From: Nevskia sp035651715
GTDB lineage: Bacteria; Pseudomonadota; Gammaproteobacteria; Nevskiales; Nevskiaceae
Direction of reading: 5' to 3'
Length of the DNA: 43,984 nt
Assembly: GCA_035651715.1 (NCBI GenBank)
Contig: DASRFD010000008.1
Span: 1-43,984, forward strand
Below the pieces are notes generated by a model. It did no database searches. It was given only the letters and a program-made list of their open reading frames with translations, and was not told the origin of the DNA. The position numbers and the translations under genes were made by a program. Below are positions 34,299 through 43,301 of the stretch, in pieces (position 1 is the stretch's first letter; the number at the start of each line of letters is the position of its first letter).

Positions 34299-35136
34299 GG
34301 TAGCCGCCGGCTCCGGGATCGAGCGCATCGCGCAGCGCATCGCCGAGGAAGTTGAGCGCCAGCAGCGTCACGGCGAGGAGCGTGGCGGGGACGATCAGCG
34401 CCCAGGGGGCGGTTTCCATGGCGTGGGCGCCGTCGCTGACCAGGGCGCCCCAGCTGGTCGCCGGCTCCTGCACGCCGAGGCCGAGGAAGCTGAGGAAGGA
34501 TTCGACCAGGATCACCTGCGGCACGGTCAGCGCGGCGTAGACCACCACCACGCCGAGCAGGTTGGGCACGATGTGGCGGCGGATGACGGCGGCGGGTCCG
34601 GCGCCGCCGACCAGCGCCGCCTGCACGAACTCGCGCTGGCGCAGGCTCAGGGTCTGGCCGCGCACGATGCGCGCCATGTCCAGCCAGTTGACCGCGCCGA
34701 TGGCAAGGAACAGCAGCAGGATGTGGCGGCCGAAGAACACCGTGAGCAGGATGACGAAGAACATGAACGGCAGCGCATAGAGCACATCCACCGCGCGCAT
34801 CATCAGGGCGTCGACCCGGCCGCCGGCATAGCCGGCGACGGCGCCCCAGGCCACGCCGATCAGCAGCGACACCAGGGTCGCGGCCAGCCCCACCAGCAGG
34901 GAAATGCGGCCGCCGTAACAGCTACGCGCGAACAGGTCGCGGCCGAGCTCGTCGGTGCCGAGCCAGTGGCCGCGAGCCAGCGCAGGCGCCGCGCCCCAGC
35001 GGCCGTCGAAGTCGATGGCGTCGTAAGCCCAGGGGCTGAGCAGCGGGCCGAACAGCGCCAGCAGCACCACGACCGCGAGCGCCGCCAGGGCGGCGCGGGC
35101 GACGGGGTCGCGCAGCAGGCGCCGCGGCAGGCTCAT
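34291..35136 (-). CDS. oppC: Oligopeptide ABC transporter permease OppC/DppC
   Basis: This 281-residue permease has an N-terminal helix (AALAALAVVVLLALFGPLL), the conserved GTDELGRDLFARSCYGGRIS segment, several further helices and the cytoplasmic EAA loop (AALVGGAGPAAVIRRHIVPN) that contacts the ATPase. It forms the translocation pore with OppB. ATG at 35136 overlaps the oppB stop (ATGA). Confidence 0.95.
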
Positions 35137-36056
35137 GCCAGGCGCACCCGCGGATCGAGCAATCCGTACAGCAGGTCAACCAGGAAATTGAACAGGATGA
35201 TCAGCGCGCCGTAGAAGATCACCACGCCCAGCACCAGGGTGTAGTCGCGGTTGAGCGCGGCCTGGACGAAGTAGCGGCCGATGCCGGGGATGCCGAACAC
35301 CTGCTCGACCACCACCGAGCCGGTCATCACGCCCGCCGCGGCCGGCCCGAGGTAGGACAGCAGCGGCAGCAGCGCCGGCTTGAGCGCATGGCGCCAGACG
35401 ATCAGGCGCGGCGGCAGGCCCTTGGCCCGGGCGGTGCGGATCCACGGCGCGCCGAGCGCATCGATCATCGAGGCGCGCATCAGGCGGGCGATGGTGGCGA
35501 TCTGCGGCAGGGCCAGTGCCAGCACCGGCAGCACGGCGTCGGCGATGCCGTGCGCGCTCCAGCCCCCGGCCGGCAGCCAGCCCAGGCCGACGGCGAACAG
35601 CAGCACCAGCAGCGGCGCCACGACGTAGTTCGGTACCGAGATGCCGAGCATCGCCAGGGTCATCAGCAGGCGGTCGAGCGGACGGTTGCGGCGCCAGGCG
35701 GCGAGGCAGCCGAGCGCGCCGCCGCACAGCACCGCCAGCAGCATGGCGCAGGCGCCCAGGCGCAGGGACACCGGCGCGCCGGCGGCGATCAGCTCCGCGA
35801 CGCTGAAGCCGGTGTACTGGAACGAAGGGCCGAGGTCGCCGCGGGAAAGTCCCCGCAGGTAGCCCAGGTACTGCCGCCACAGCGGCTGGTCGAGGTGGTA
35901 CTCGGCGCGCAGGGCGGACTCGATCTGCGGCGGCAGGGTGCGCTCGCGGTCGAACGGACCGCCGGGCGCGGCGCGCATCAGGAAGAACGCCAGGGTGACC
36001 AGCAGCAGCAAGGTCGGCGCGGCCGACAGCAGGCGCCTCAAGGCAAAGCTCAGCAT
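35133..36056 (-). CDS. oppB: Oligopeptide ABC transporter permease OppB/DppB
   Basis: This 307-residue permease begins with FALRRLLSAAPTLLLLVTLA and continues with the APGGPFDRER periplasmic segment, six predicted helices and an EAA loop (RAKGLPPRLIVWRHALKPAL) followed by EQVFGIPGIGRYFVQAAL, typical of OppB/DppB. It pairs with OppC. It is separated from the binding-protein gene by 146 bases that contain an inverted repeat, while all downstream boundaries overlap. Confidence 0.95.
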   Translation of the reverse strand: MLSFALRRLLSAAPTLLLLVTLAFFLMRAAPGGPFDRERTLPPQIESALRAEYHLDQPLWRQYLGYLRGLSRGDLGPSFQYTGFSVAELIAAGAPVSLRLGACAMLLAVLCGGALGCLAAWRRNRPLDRLLMTLAMLGISVPNYVVAPLLVLLFAVGLGWLPAGGWSAHGIADAVLPVLALALPQIATIARLMRASMIDALGAPWIRTARAKGLPPRLIVWRHALKPALLPLLSYLGPAAAGVMTGSVVVEQVFGIPGIGRYFVQAALNRDYTLVLGVVIFYGALIILFNFLVDLLYGLLDPRVRLA

Positions 36057-36121
36057 CGAATGCTTGCAGGAAACGGGGAAGCGGCCTCGCGCGGACACGC
36101 CAGGGGCGCAAGGAACGCGGG

Positions 36122-36157
36122 AAAGCGCACTTCGCAAAACGCTTCTCTTCGCGCTTT
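36122..36157. repeat. Inverted repeat between oppA and oppB
   Basis: AAAGCGC (36122-36128) and GCGCTTT (36151-36157) bracket a loop containing CTTCGC twice. It lies in the only real gap of the opp operon and resembles REP-like stem-loops that separate binding-protein genes from permease genes in other operons. There is no T-run for a full terminator. Confidence 0.5.
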
Positions 36158-36202
36158 TGCCGGGGTTCTGTGCATCTTTGCGCGGGGCATTGCTGCGTGG
36201 GC

Positions 36203-37864
36203 TCAATGCGGCAGCAGCCGCAGGTCCTTGCTGTAGTGGATGTCCAGCGGATTGTCCTGCCAGCCGGCGACCCAGGGCTTGATCAGGTGCTTGGATTCGT
36301 ACCAGTAGATCGGCAGGACCGGCATGTCGCCGAGCATCAGGCTTTCGGCCTGCTCGAGCAAGCCGCGGCGCCGTGCCGGGTCGGCCTCGGCCTGCGCCCG
36401 GGCGAGCAGCGCGTCGTACTGCCCGTTGGCATAGCCCTCGTCGTTCTTGCCGTCGAAGCTGCGCAGGATGTTGAGGAAGGCGCTGGCGTCGTCGTAGTCG
36501 CCGATCCAGCCGCCGCGAAACACCTGGGTGAGCGCTCGGGCGCGGCGGGTCTGCAGGAACACCTTCCACTCCTCGTTGACCAGGCGCGTATGGACGCCGA
36601 GGTTCTGCTTCCACATGGCGGCGATGACGATGGCGACGCGGCGGTGGTCTTCCGAGGTGTTGTAGCGCAGCTCCACCTCCAGCGGATGCGCGTCGGAATA
36701 TCCGGCCGCCGCATACAGGCGCCGCGCCTCGGCCAATTGCCGCTCGCGGCTCCAGCCGGCCCAGTCCGGCTGCTGCGGGGCGTAGTTCCAGGTGCCGGGC
36801 GGGACGAAGCCATAGGCCGGCAGCGCCGCGCCCTGCAGCAGCTTGCCGGCGATGACCTCGCGGTCCACCGCCAGGCTCAGCGCGCGGCGCAGCCCGGCAC
36901 TGCCCTGGAACGGCGGGCGCGTCAGGTTGTAGCCGTACCAGAAGGCGCCGAGGTAAGGCGCCAGGTGCAGCTCCTGGCCGAGCAGCCCGCGCACCCAGCG
37001 GGCCTGGCTCATCGGGATGGCATAGCTCACGTCGAGCTCGCCGGCGCGGTAGCGCTTCAGCTCCGCGGCGAGATCCTCGGTCGGGTAGTAGATGACCCGG
37101 TCGATCGCGGTATGGGCATCGTCCCAGTACTGCGGGTTACGTGCCAGCGTCACCCGCGCCTGCACCACCCAGTCCTCGAGCCGGTAAGCGCCGTTGCCGA
37201 CCAGGCGGCCGGGCCGGGCAAAATCGCGGCCGTAGCGCTGCAGGCTCGGGCGGTGCACCGGAAAGCAGGCCGGGTTGGCCAGCACGGCGGGAAAGTACGG
37301 CGCTGGGTCGTGCAGGCGGATGCGCAGGGTCTGCGGATCGACGGCTTCCACGCCCAGCCGCGCTGGCGGCATCAGGCCGGCGCTGACCGCCTCGGCATTC
37401 TCGATCGGCGACAGCAGCTGGGCGTAGCGCGAGCCGGTGGCCGGATCGGCGCTGCGGCGCAGCCCGGCGGCGAAGTCCTCCGCCGTCAGCGGATCGCCGT
37501 TGGACCAGCGCGCCTGCGGGCGCAGGTGGAAGGTGTAGGTGCGGCCGTCGGCGCTGGAGTCCCAGCTCGCCGCGGCAGCGGCAACCGGCCTGCCGTCCGG
37601 CGACACGCCGGTGAGCCCTTCGTAGAGATCGCGCAGGATGTTGGCGGTGCTGACGCCCTCGGCGCGATACGGGTCGAGGGTTTCGGGCTCGGGGCCGTTG
37701 CCCAGGCGCAGCACCTCCTGCCCTACCGGATTCCAATTCAGCGGACGTGCCCCGGCGCCAACCCCGAAACAGGTGACGACGGTAGTCGCCACTCCCAGGA
37801 GTGCTAGCACTCCGAGGCAACAGGGAACACGCAGGCTTGGAAAAGCTTTCTTGGATGCGGGCAC
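36203..37864 (-). CDS. oppA: Oligopeptide ABC transporter substrate-binding protein OppA/MppA
   Basis: This 553-residue periplasmic protein begins with a signal peptide (CLGVLALLGVATTVVTC) and carries the SBP_bac_5 features: EVLRLGNGPEPETLDPYRA, ILRDLYEGLTG, TYTFHLRPQARWSNGDPLTA, and WIGDYDDASAFLNIL near the C-terminus. It binds peptides for the OppBCD importer. The start is GTG at 37864; no ATG precedes the signal peptide in frame. It may be a lipoprotein via the Cys at VVTC, but the lipobox is not canonical. First gene of the operon. Confidence 0.94.
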   Translation of the reverse strand: MPASKKAFPSLRVPCCLGVLALLGVATTVVTCFGVGAGARPLNWNPVGQEVLRLGNGPEPETLDPYRAEGVSTANILRDLYEGLTGVSPDGRPVAAAAASWDSSADGRTYTFHLRPQARWSNGDPLTAEDFAAGLRRSADPATGSRYAQLLSPIENAEAVSAGLMPPARLGVEAVDPQTLRIRLHDPAPYFPAVLANPACFPVHRPSLQRYGRDFARPGRLVGNGAYRLEDWVVQARVTLARNPQYWDDAHTAIDRVIYYPTEDLAAELKRYRAGELDVSYAIPMSQARWVRGLLGQELHLAPYLGAFWYGYNLTRPPFQGSAGLRRALSLAVDREVIAGKLLQGAALPAYGFVPPGTWNYAPQQPDWAGWSRERQLAEARRLYAAAGYSDAHPLEVELRYNTSEDHRRVAIVIAAMWKQNLGVHTRLVNEEWKVFLQTRRARALTQVFRGGWIGDYDDASAFLNILRSFDGKNDEGYANGQYDALLARAQAEADPARRRGLLEQAESLMLGDMPVLPIYWYESKHLIKPWVAGWQDNPLDIHYSKDLRLLPH

Positions 37865-37949
37865 GGCGGCATGCTACTGCGTTTCCGCAGCATCACGCAG
37901 CCACAACGTTCAGTGCTCCGGCGGGATGGCGCCTGCCCCGCCCGCCAGG

Positions 37950-38237
37950 TCAGCGCGTCGTAATGGAGGGATCCAGATGGCGCAGCGCATCGGAATTACT
38001 GAACGAGCCGGTGTTCTCCATATCTTCACGGCTGTAGCTGCGGCCGGCTACCGGCAAGCACTCACCTGGCTTCGGCCGGATGTGGCTGCCGGTGTCCTGC
38101 ACGCAGAGCGTGCTGCCGGGGGCCGGTACGGCTTTGGCCGTGGTTGCAGCCGTTGCAGACGTCGGCGCGGGATCGTCGGCCAGCGCCGCGCCGGACAGAC
38201 CCGCAAACAACAGGCATGTCAGAATGCTCTTGATCAT
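37950..38237 (-). CDS. Small secreted cysteine-containing protein of unknown function
   Basis: This 95-residue protein has a textbook signal peptide (MIKSILTCLLFAGLSGAALA) and a strong ribosome-binding site (GGAGG seven bases before ATG 38237). The mature part has an Ala/Thr/Pro-rich spacer and then CVQDTGSHIRPKPGECLPVA, with two Cys that could form a disulfide, and GRSYSREDMENTGSFS to the end. I do not recognise a named family, though similar small secreted proteins occur in related bacteria. It diverges from the TPR-sulfotransferase gene. It contains one Tyr and several Asp/Asn residues, but a link to the neighbouring modification enzymes is only a guess. Confidence 0.75.
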   Translation of the reverse strand: MIKSILTCLLFAGLSGAALADDPAPTSATAATTAKAVPAPGSTLCVQDTGSHIRPKPGECLPVAGRSYSREDMENTGSFSNSDALRHLDPSITTR

Positions 38238-38379
38238 CTGTCTACCTCCGCAGCCTTGGGAAGCACGGGTCCATTAGACCACACCCGGGAGGTTTAGTTG
38301 CCGGTCGCCCGAGCAGGGCAGTGACCGAAAATATGCGGTGAATCAATCACTTCAGCAAAATTATGGAAATCATCATGCC

Positions 38380-40044
38380 ATGACCGGCCAGTCGCACGCA
38401 GGCACCATCCCGATCGAGAACATGGAAGCCGTGGTAGCGCAGGCCCGCCGCGCCCTGGCTTCCGGCGCATCGCCTGAAAGCGTGTTGCGGGAACTGCTGG
38501 TCTTGCTGCTGCCTCATCCCCTGCCGCGCTACCGCGAAGCCGCCCTCGCCTTCGGCGCGGCGCAGTTGCACGCCTTCGCCGCCGGCATCCTGGACGAAGC
38601 GCTGAGACGCTGGCCTGCTGATCTCGAGGTGCGTTACCGCCTCGGCAACGCCTTGCGCATGAGCGGCCAGGTTGCACCGGCCGAAGCGATGCTGCGGGGA
38701 GTCCTGAAATGGCAGCCCCATCACAGTGAAGCCGCCCGGTCACTGGCGTTCATGCTGCGCGATGCCGGCAGACCGCATGCGGCAGGCAAGGTCATCGCCG
38801 ATCTCGATGCCAATGAGCAGCCCCCGGCGCAGATCACCGCCGGCTATATCGAATTCCTGCACCAGTGCCATCAATACCAGCGCGCCGGCGAGCTTGGGGA
38901 GCGAGCCCTGGCACGCGCGCCGCAAGATCCCGCCCTGCATTTGCTGATGGGGCGGACGGCTCATGTCTTGGGAAAATTCGGCCTGGCACGGAGCCATTTC
39001 CTCAAGGCGATCGATTGTGGGCTCCCTCTGGAGGCCTGGGGAGGAGCGGTTTTGTTTTTGGCCAACTCGCAGCGTTACGACACGCCGCAGCATCCGGACT
39101 TCACCCGCTTCGAGCAAATGTCCGGAAACGAGCGCCTGTCGGCGGACGCGCGCGCCGCAGCCGGCTTTGCGCTCGGCAAGGCCTACGATGACCTGTCCAT
39201 GCACGAGCAGGCGGCTCGGGCATGGAGCAAGGCCAACACACTGGCGACGACAGCGCGCACCTGGTCGAGCGCGGCCTGGCGAGCCTTCGTCGACGAACAG
39301 ATCGGCGCGGCCTGGCCGTTGCCCCAGCGTGCCCCAATGCAGGATGAGCCAGTTCCGGTGTTCGTCGTGGGGCTGCCGCGTTCGGGTACGACGCTCGCCG
39401 CCGAGCTGCTCGGGCGGCATCCGCAGGTGCGCAACCGCGGTGAGTTGAACTGGATTCAATTCATTGCGCAGACGCTGGAGCAAGGGGGCGGGGACGCCCA
39501 CGATCTGCAAGCCGCGGCCGAGCTATACCTGCGCCAGCTGCGGTTGGACGATCCGCCGGTGCATTGGTACGTGGACAAAAACCCCCTGAACTTCCGCTAC
39601 CTCGGGCTGATCTCGGCCATGTTTCCCCAGGCCCGGATGATCCATTGCGTGCGCAATCCGCGTGACACGGCGTTGTCGATCTGGAGCCAGTTCTTCGCAC
39701 ACGAAGACAATAACTACGCCTACAGCCTGGAGGGAGTAGCCGCGTTTGCGAAAGGATATGAACGGCTGATGCGTCACTGGCAGCAACGGCTTTCCATCCC
39801 GGTTTTCACGCTCAGCTATGAACGCATGACTGCGGAACCCGCAGCGGTACTGGACGGACTCACGAGGTTTCTTGGCTTGCCGCAGGTCGATCTCCTCGGC
39901 ACCAGTCCCAGGGCCGATACGCCGATCGCCACCGCCAGTGTCTGGCAGGCACGCCAGCCGATCTACCGGACTTCCACCGAGCGCTGGCGCGCCTATGCGC
40001 CCTACCTCCCGCAGCTGGAGCAACTGTTCGTGGAAGGCGGCTGA
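38380..40044 (+). CDS. TPR-repeat sulfotransferase family protein
   Basis: This protein of about 554 residues has an N-terminal half of TPR-like helical repeats (for example LDEALRRWPADLEVRYRLGN and LGKFGLARSHFLKAIDCG) and a C-terminal sulfotransferase domain. The PAPS-binding loop GLPRSGTTLAAELLGRHP (PRSGTT at about 333-338) and the second PAPS site (MIHCVRNPRDTALSIW) are intact. Such proteins transfer sulfate from PAPS to an acceptor, possibly a protein or peptide held by the TPR repeats. The start is uncertain: GTG at 38338 is in frame, but the 14 codons before ATG 38380 are far more AT-rich than the gene and look like leader sequence. It converges with the next gene, 7 bases apart. Confidence 0.87.
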   Translation: MTGQSHAGTIPIENMEAVVAQARRALASGASPESVLRELLVLLLPHPLPRYREAALAFGAAQLHAFAAGILDEALRRWPADLEVRYRLGNALRMSGQVAPAEAMLRGVLKWQPHHSEAARSLAFMLRDAGRPHAAGKVIADLDANEQPPAQITAGYIEFLHQCHQYQRAGELGERALARAPQDPALHLLMGRTAHVLGKFGLARSHFLKAIDCGLPLEAWGGAVLFLANSQRYDTPQHPDFTRFEQMSGNERLSADARAAAGFALGKAYDDLSMHEQAARAWSKANTLATTARTWSSAAWRAFVDEQIGAAWPLPQRAPMQDEPVPVFVVGLPRSGTTLAAELLGRHPQVRNRGELNWIQFIAQTLEQGGGDAHDLQAAAELYLRQLRLDDPPVHWYVDKNPLNFRYLGLISAMFPQARMIHCVRNPRDTALSIWSQFFAHEDNNYAYSLEGVAAFAKGYERLMRHWQQRLSIPVFTLSYERMTAEPAAVLDGLTRFLGLPQVDLLGTSPRADTPIATASVWQARQPIYRTSTERWRAYAPYLPQLEQLFVEGG

Positions 40045-40051
40045 AAGCCGT

Positions 40052-41926
40052 TCAGCCCTTGACAGCTCCCAGCCCGGCCAATCGCCGAACCAGCCCCTCC
40101 AGCGAGGGCAACATCCGGGAAATTGCGGCTTCGTTGACCCGCCACTTGCCCGGCGCCGGAGGCGTGAGTGTGTGGCGGGACAAGGGCAGCGGCGCATGCA
40201 GATAGGCGGCATGCCGGTCGTCGAACTCTATGTCGAAGGTCTCGCAGATCTTGCGGGTGACCCCGGCCGGATCGGCCAGGAGATCGGCGTAACAAAGCGT
40301 GGTCCAGCGCTCGGCGGGCAACTGCGACAAATCATCCAGTGCAATTTCATTGGTGCGCTCCCACTGAAATGCCGCCACTTCCTCCAGCGGCCGTCCGCGC
40401 AGCGCCCGATACCCCGGCGGCACCAGCATCGACCAGGGACCATCCCAGTCCGGCAGCTCCGAATAGGTCTTCCAGCCCCCTGAGCGCCAGGCCTCCATGA
40501 TGCTGCTGAGACTTTCCCGCGGATCGCGCCACAGGAAGATGAATCGCGCATCGGGAAACAGCGCATTGAAGAATGGAATGCGCAGAGCATTCTTCGGAGT
40601 CTTCTCCAGGAAGCGGGCGTCGCCTGCCGGGAGGGCCTGTCCATCGCGATCGCGCAGCTTGGCCGCGAGCTCCGCCTGGATATGCTCCACGACTTCCTGA
40701 GTGACGTGGGCCGACGTCAGGCGGTTCGATCCGACACCCTCGGCCCAGGGCCGCAGCTGCGGCAGATCTTCGACCAGGCCGTGAGCCTCGCCGCCCAGGC
40801 TGTAGATGCCGTGGGCCTGAGCCAGCGTTTCGAACAACAGGGTGCTGCCCGAGCGCGGCGCGGCGACGATGAACAGGGGCTTGGGGAATCTGTTGCGAGC
40901 ACGACCGCCGCGCCGGACGGCGGAAGCTTCGCCGGGCGCCGGGGGCTGCCATTCCAGGCTCGTCGGAATTTCGAGTTCGCGCACGGCATGACTCAGCACC
41001 CGTGCAAACAACACCTTGGCTGCCGATACGCCGTTGGACGGGCAGACCGGACTTTCGCGCAGGTTCTCCAGCTGCGCGATCATGTAGTCGCGCAGCTGCG
41101 CGAACGGGCTCCAGCCCTCGGGGCTTTCGCCATACAGCAGCCAAAGGGCGCGCCACTCCCTGCAAAATCCCGTGGCCAGGCTGGCGAAGCGCTGGCAGTC
41201 GCGCTGCTGCCTCGAAGCTGGCGAGGCCAGCAACTCCGCCAGCAGATCGCCAGTCAGCAGCTCCACCTCGGACGGCTGCATCACCACCGGCGCATTGTGC
41301 TTCTCGAAAAACAGGGGCGCAGGAGCATTTGCGCCATAGGGAACCAGTTTCGGCTCGGCGCCGCTCCAGGATTCGAATCCGCCGCTCTGACTGGCCTCGA
41401 CCATGTTCCAGAACGCGGCATTGCCGGTGGTGTCGACCACCAGGTGCACGCGGTCGGCATCGCCGCCATTGTGCACGGTGTGTTCACGCCAGTTGTCGAA
41501 CACCCAGGCTTCCCCCGCGGCCATGTGCACGGTCTGGCCGCCGCAGCTGAAGCTGACCCTCGGGCTGGTAAACACCGGAATATGGATGCGGATGCGATGA
41601 AACCAGCAGTAGTTCACATCGCTGTGCGGCGGCACCGAGGCGCCGGGTGCGAGCCGCATCAGGCGGGAGCGCCCCACGACGACCCGGAAACCGGCCAGCA
41701 CCTGCTGAATGTACGGACAGCGTTGCAGCTGCGGTGTCGGCATCATGTGGCCGACGAAAGCGTCGTTCTCGCCGCCGTCGGCGCTGATCAGCCGCACGGC
41801 GCTGTTGCCGGCAAATCCGGTCGGATGCCGCTGCCATTCCTGCTCGGCAAACTGCGCCACCTCGTGCCGGAGCCGGCTGACGTCGAAAACCAGCGGCAGG
41901 CGGTAGAAAGGACTAGGCAGTTTCAT
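40052..41926 (-). CDS. Aspartyl beta-hydroxylase-like dioxygenase fused to a sulfotransferase
   Basis: This 624-residue protein has two enzyme domains. Residues about 1-170 are an aspartyl/asparaginyl beta-hydroxylase-like (PF05118) double-stranded beta-helix with a full 2-His-1-Asp iron site: H101-x-D103 (PPHSDVNYCWFH), H149 (FDNWREHTVHNGG) and R159 for 2-oxoglutarate. Residues about 340-610 are a sulfotransferase with PRSGST (357-362) and the second PAPS site (FIFLWRDPRESLSSI). A helical linker joins them. Fusion suggests that one substrate is hydroxylated and then sulfated, or that both modifications occur on one protein. ATG at 41926 gives a complete first domain. The gap to the upstream gene (67 bases) shows nothing notable. 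Confidence 0.88.
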   Translation of the reverse strand: MKLPSPFYRLPLVFDVSRLRHEVAQFAEQEWQRHPTGFAGNSAVRLISADGGENDAFVGHMMPTPQLQRCPYIQQVLAGFRVVVGRSRLMRLAPGASVPPHSDVNYCWFHRIRIHIPVFTSPRVSFSCGGQTVHMAAGEAWVFDNWREHTVHNGGDADRVHLVVDTTGNAAFWNMVEASQSGGFESWSGAEPKLVPYGANAPAPLFFEKHNAPVVMQPSEVELLTGDLLAELLASPASRQQRDCQRFASLATGFCREWRALWLLYGESPEGWSPFAQLRDYMIAQLENLRESPVCPSNGVSAAKVLFARVLSHAVRELEIPTSLEWQPPAPGEASAVRRGGRARNRFPKPLFIVAAPRSGSTLLFETLAQAHGIYSLGGEAHGLVEDLPQLRPWAEGVGSNRLTSAHVTQEVVEHIQAELAAKLRDRDGQALPAGDARFLEKTPKNALRIPFFNALFPDARFIFLWRDPRESLSSIMEAWRSGGWKTYSELPDWDGPWSMLVPPGYRALRGRPLEEVAAFQWERTNEIALDDLSQLPAERWTTLCYADLLADPAGVTRKICETFDIEFDDRHAAYLHAPLPLSRHTLTPPAPGKWRVNEAAISRMLPSLEGLVRRLAGLGAVKG

Positions 41927-41993
41927 GCGGCAAACGGGATTCTGGAAAGCGCTGGATCACGCGGCAGTCGATATTTAGGGGCTGCCCCGGCAT

Positions 41994-43301
41994 TCAAGTG
42001 TCGGCATCCAGTCCGCACTCGCGATTGAAAGCGCCGATGGCGACGATCAGCTCGCTGATCACGGCGCATTCTTCACCCGAGAGGTACGGGTTCCAGGCAT
42101 CCAGGATCAGCACGGCGCGGGTGCTCGCGCTGCGGTTCCAGGCTTCATGCTGGAAGGTGTCGTCGAAGGCCACGCAGCGGCCTTCCTGCCACGCGTGGAT
42201 CTCTCCGCCCACGGACAGGGCGCAATCCGGCGGCACGATCAGCGGCAGATGCACCACGATCCGTGCGTTGGTCACGCCATGGTGCGGCAGGATGTGCGTT
42301 CCCGGGGTCAGGATCGAAAAGCAGATTTCCGGCGCGTGGTCGCGAATACGCGCCACGGGCAGCGACTCCAGCAGTGCCGCCGTGGCGGGGCAGCGGGCGC
42401 AGTTGGCGTCGTTGCGAACACCGTGGCGGTAGAAGAAGAAAGCGTCCCAGGCCGGCGGCGCATCGCGGCCGGCCAGGTAACGCTCGGCGTTGGCCCCAGG
42501 CGGAAGCTTGAGGAACGGCTCCACGCCGTCCCGGCCGGCGCTGGACAGGACCAGGCGCAACTCGTCCCGTACCGCCGGCGTCGCCTGCTCCAGGCTCGAC
42601 AGCCAGGGCATCGCTTCGCGCGGGAAGTAGGGCTGCGCCGGCAGGCCGGGGAAGTACAGGAATTTGGGACGCTGCCGCGCATCGGCATAGCCGGCCGGCC
42701 GGTCGCCCAGATAAATCTGCAGCGCCTGCTCGACCCGTAGGGTGGCTTCCGCGCCATACCGTGCCCGCAACGGTTCGATCACGGCCATGAAGATGGCGCG
42801 GCGGCGCTCGCGGACGTATGCGATGGCGTGCAGCACCGGTTGCAACAGGCCCTTGGGCGTGGTGGCCTCGCTGGTCCATTCGCCGCGGCGCTGGGCGGCC
42901 ACGATCACCTCGAAGTAAACCCGCAACGCCTCGTCGCCGCGTCCAGCGCGCTCCAGCACCTGGGCGAGCTGAAGCCGCACCGAGCGCTGCTCCGGAGCCA
43001 GCGCGGCCGACTTGCGCAGGGCCGTCTCCGCCTCATCGAGCCGACCGCCTTCGCTGTAGGCCGCGCCCAGGTTCTTGAGCGTCAGGGGCTGATCGGGGTG
43101 GGCTCGCAGGGCGCTTTCCAGCATGCCGATGGCGCGGCCCGGTTCGCCCCTGCCGAGGGCGCACATTGCGACGAAGTTGAGCGCCTCGACATTATCGGGA
43201 GCGCTTTGCAGCAGCGCCAGATATTCGCGCTCGGCCAGCACGGGGTCGCCCCGGCGCGCATGATCGCGGGCCGCTTCAAGCTGGCTTGCCTGAGCGTTCA
43301 T
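41994..43301 (-). CDS. TPR protein with aspartyl/asparaginyl beta-hydroxylase domain
   Basis: This 435-residue protein has about four TPR repeats (residues 5-140; SAPDNVEALNFVAMCALGRG and HPDQPLTLKNLGAAYSEGG) and a C-terminal beta-hydroxylase domain. Its iron motif is LPHHGVTNARIVVHLPL: H340 is followed two residues later by Gly342, as in human AspH, which uses only two His ligands. The second His is H385 (FDDTFQHEAWN), and R395 would bind 2-oxoglutarate. AspH-type enzymes hydroxylate Asp/Asn in protein domains. ATG at 43301 overlaps the stop of the upstream sulfotransferase gene (ATGA), so the two are translationally coupled. No signal peptide. Confidence 0.88.
   Translation of the reverse strand: MNAQASQLEAARDHARRGDPVLAEREYLALLQSAPDNVEALNFVAMCALGRGEPGRAIGMLESALRAHPDQPLTLKNLGAAYSEGGRLDEAETALRKSAALAPEQRSVRLQLAQVLERAGRGDEALRVYFEVIVAAQRRGEWTSEATTPKGLLQPVLHAIAYVRERRRAIFMAVIEPLRARYGAEATLRVEQALQIYLGDRPAGYADARQRPKFLYFPGLPAQPYFPREAMPWLSSLEQATPAVRDELRLVLSSAGRDGVEPFLKLPPGANAERYLAGRDAPPAWDAFFFYRHGVRNDANCARCPATAALLESLPVARIRDHAPEICFSILTPGTHILPHHGVTNARIVVHLPLIVPPDCALSVGGEIHAWQEGRCVAFDDTFQHEAWNRSASTRAVLILDAWNPYLSGEECAVISELIVAIGAFNRECGLDADT

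Noticed and set aside
38294..38743. Minus-strand open frame over the start of the TPR-sulfotransferase gene
   Set aside because: Overlaps coding sequence of a clear protein, no domain and Arg-rich composition.
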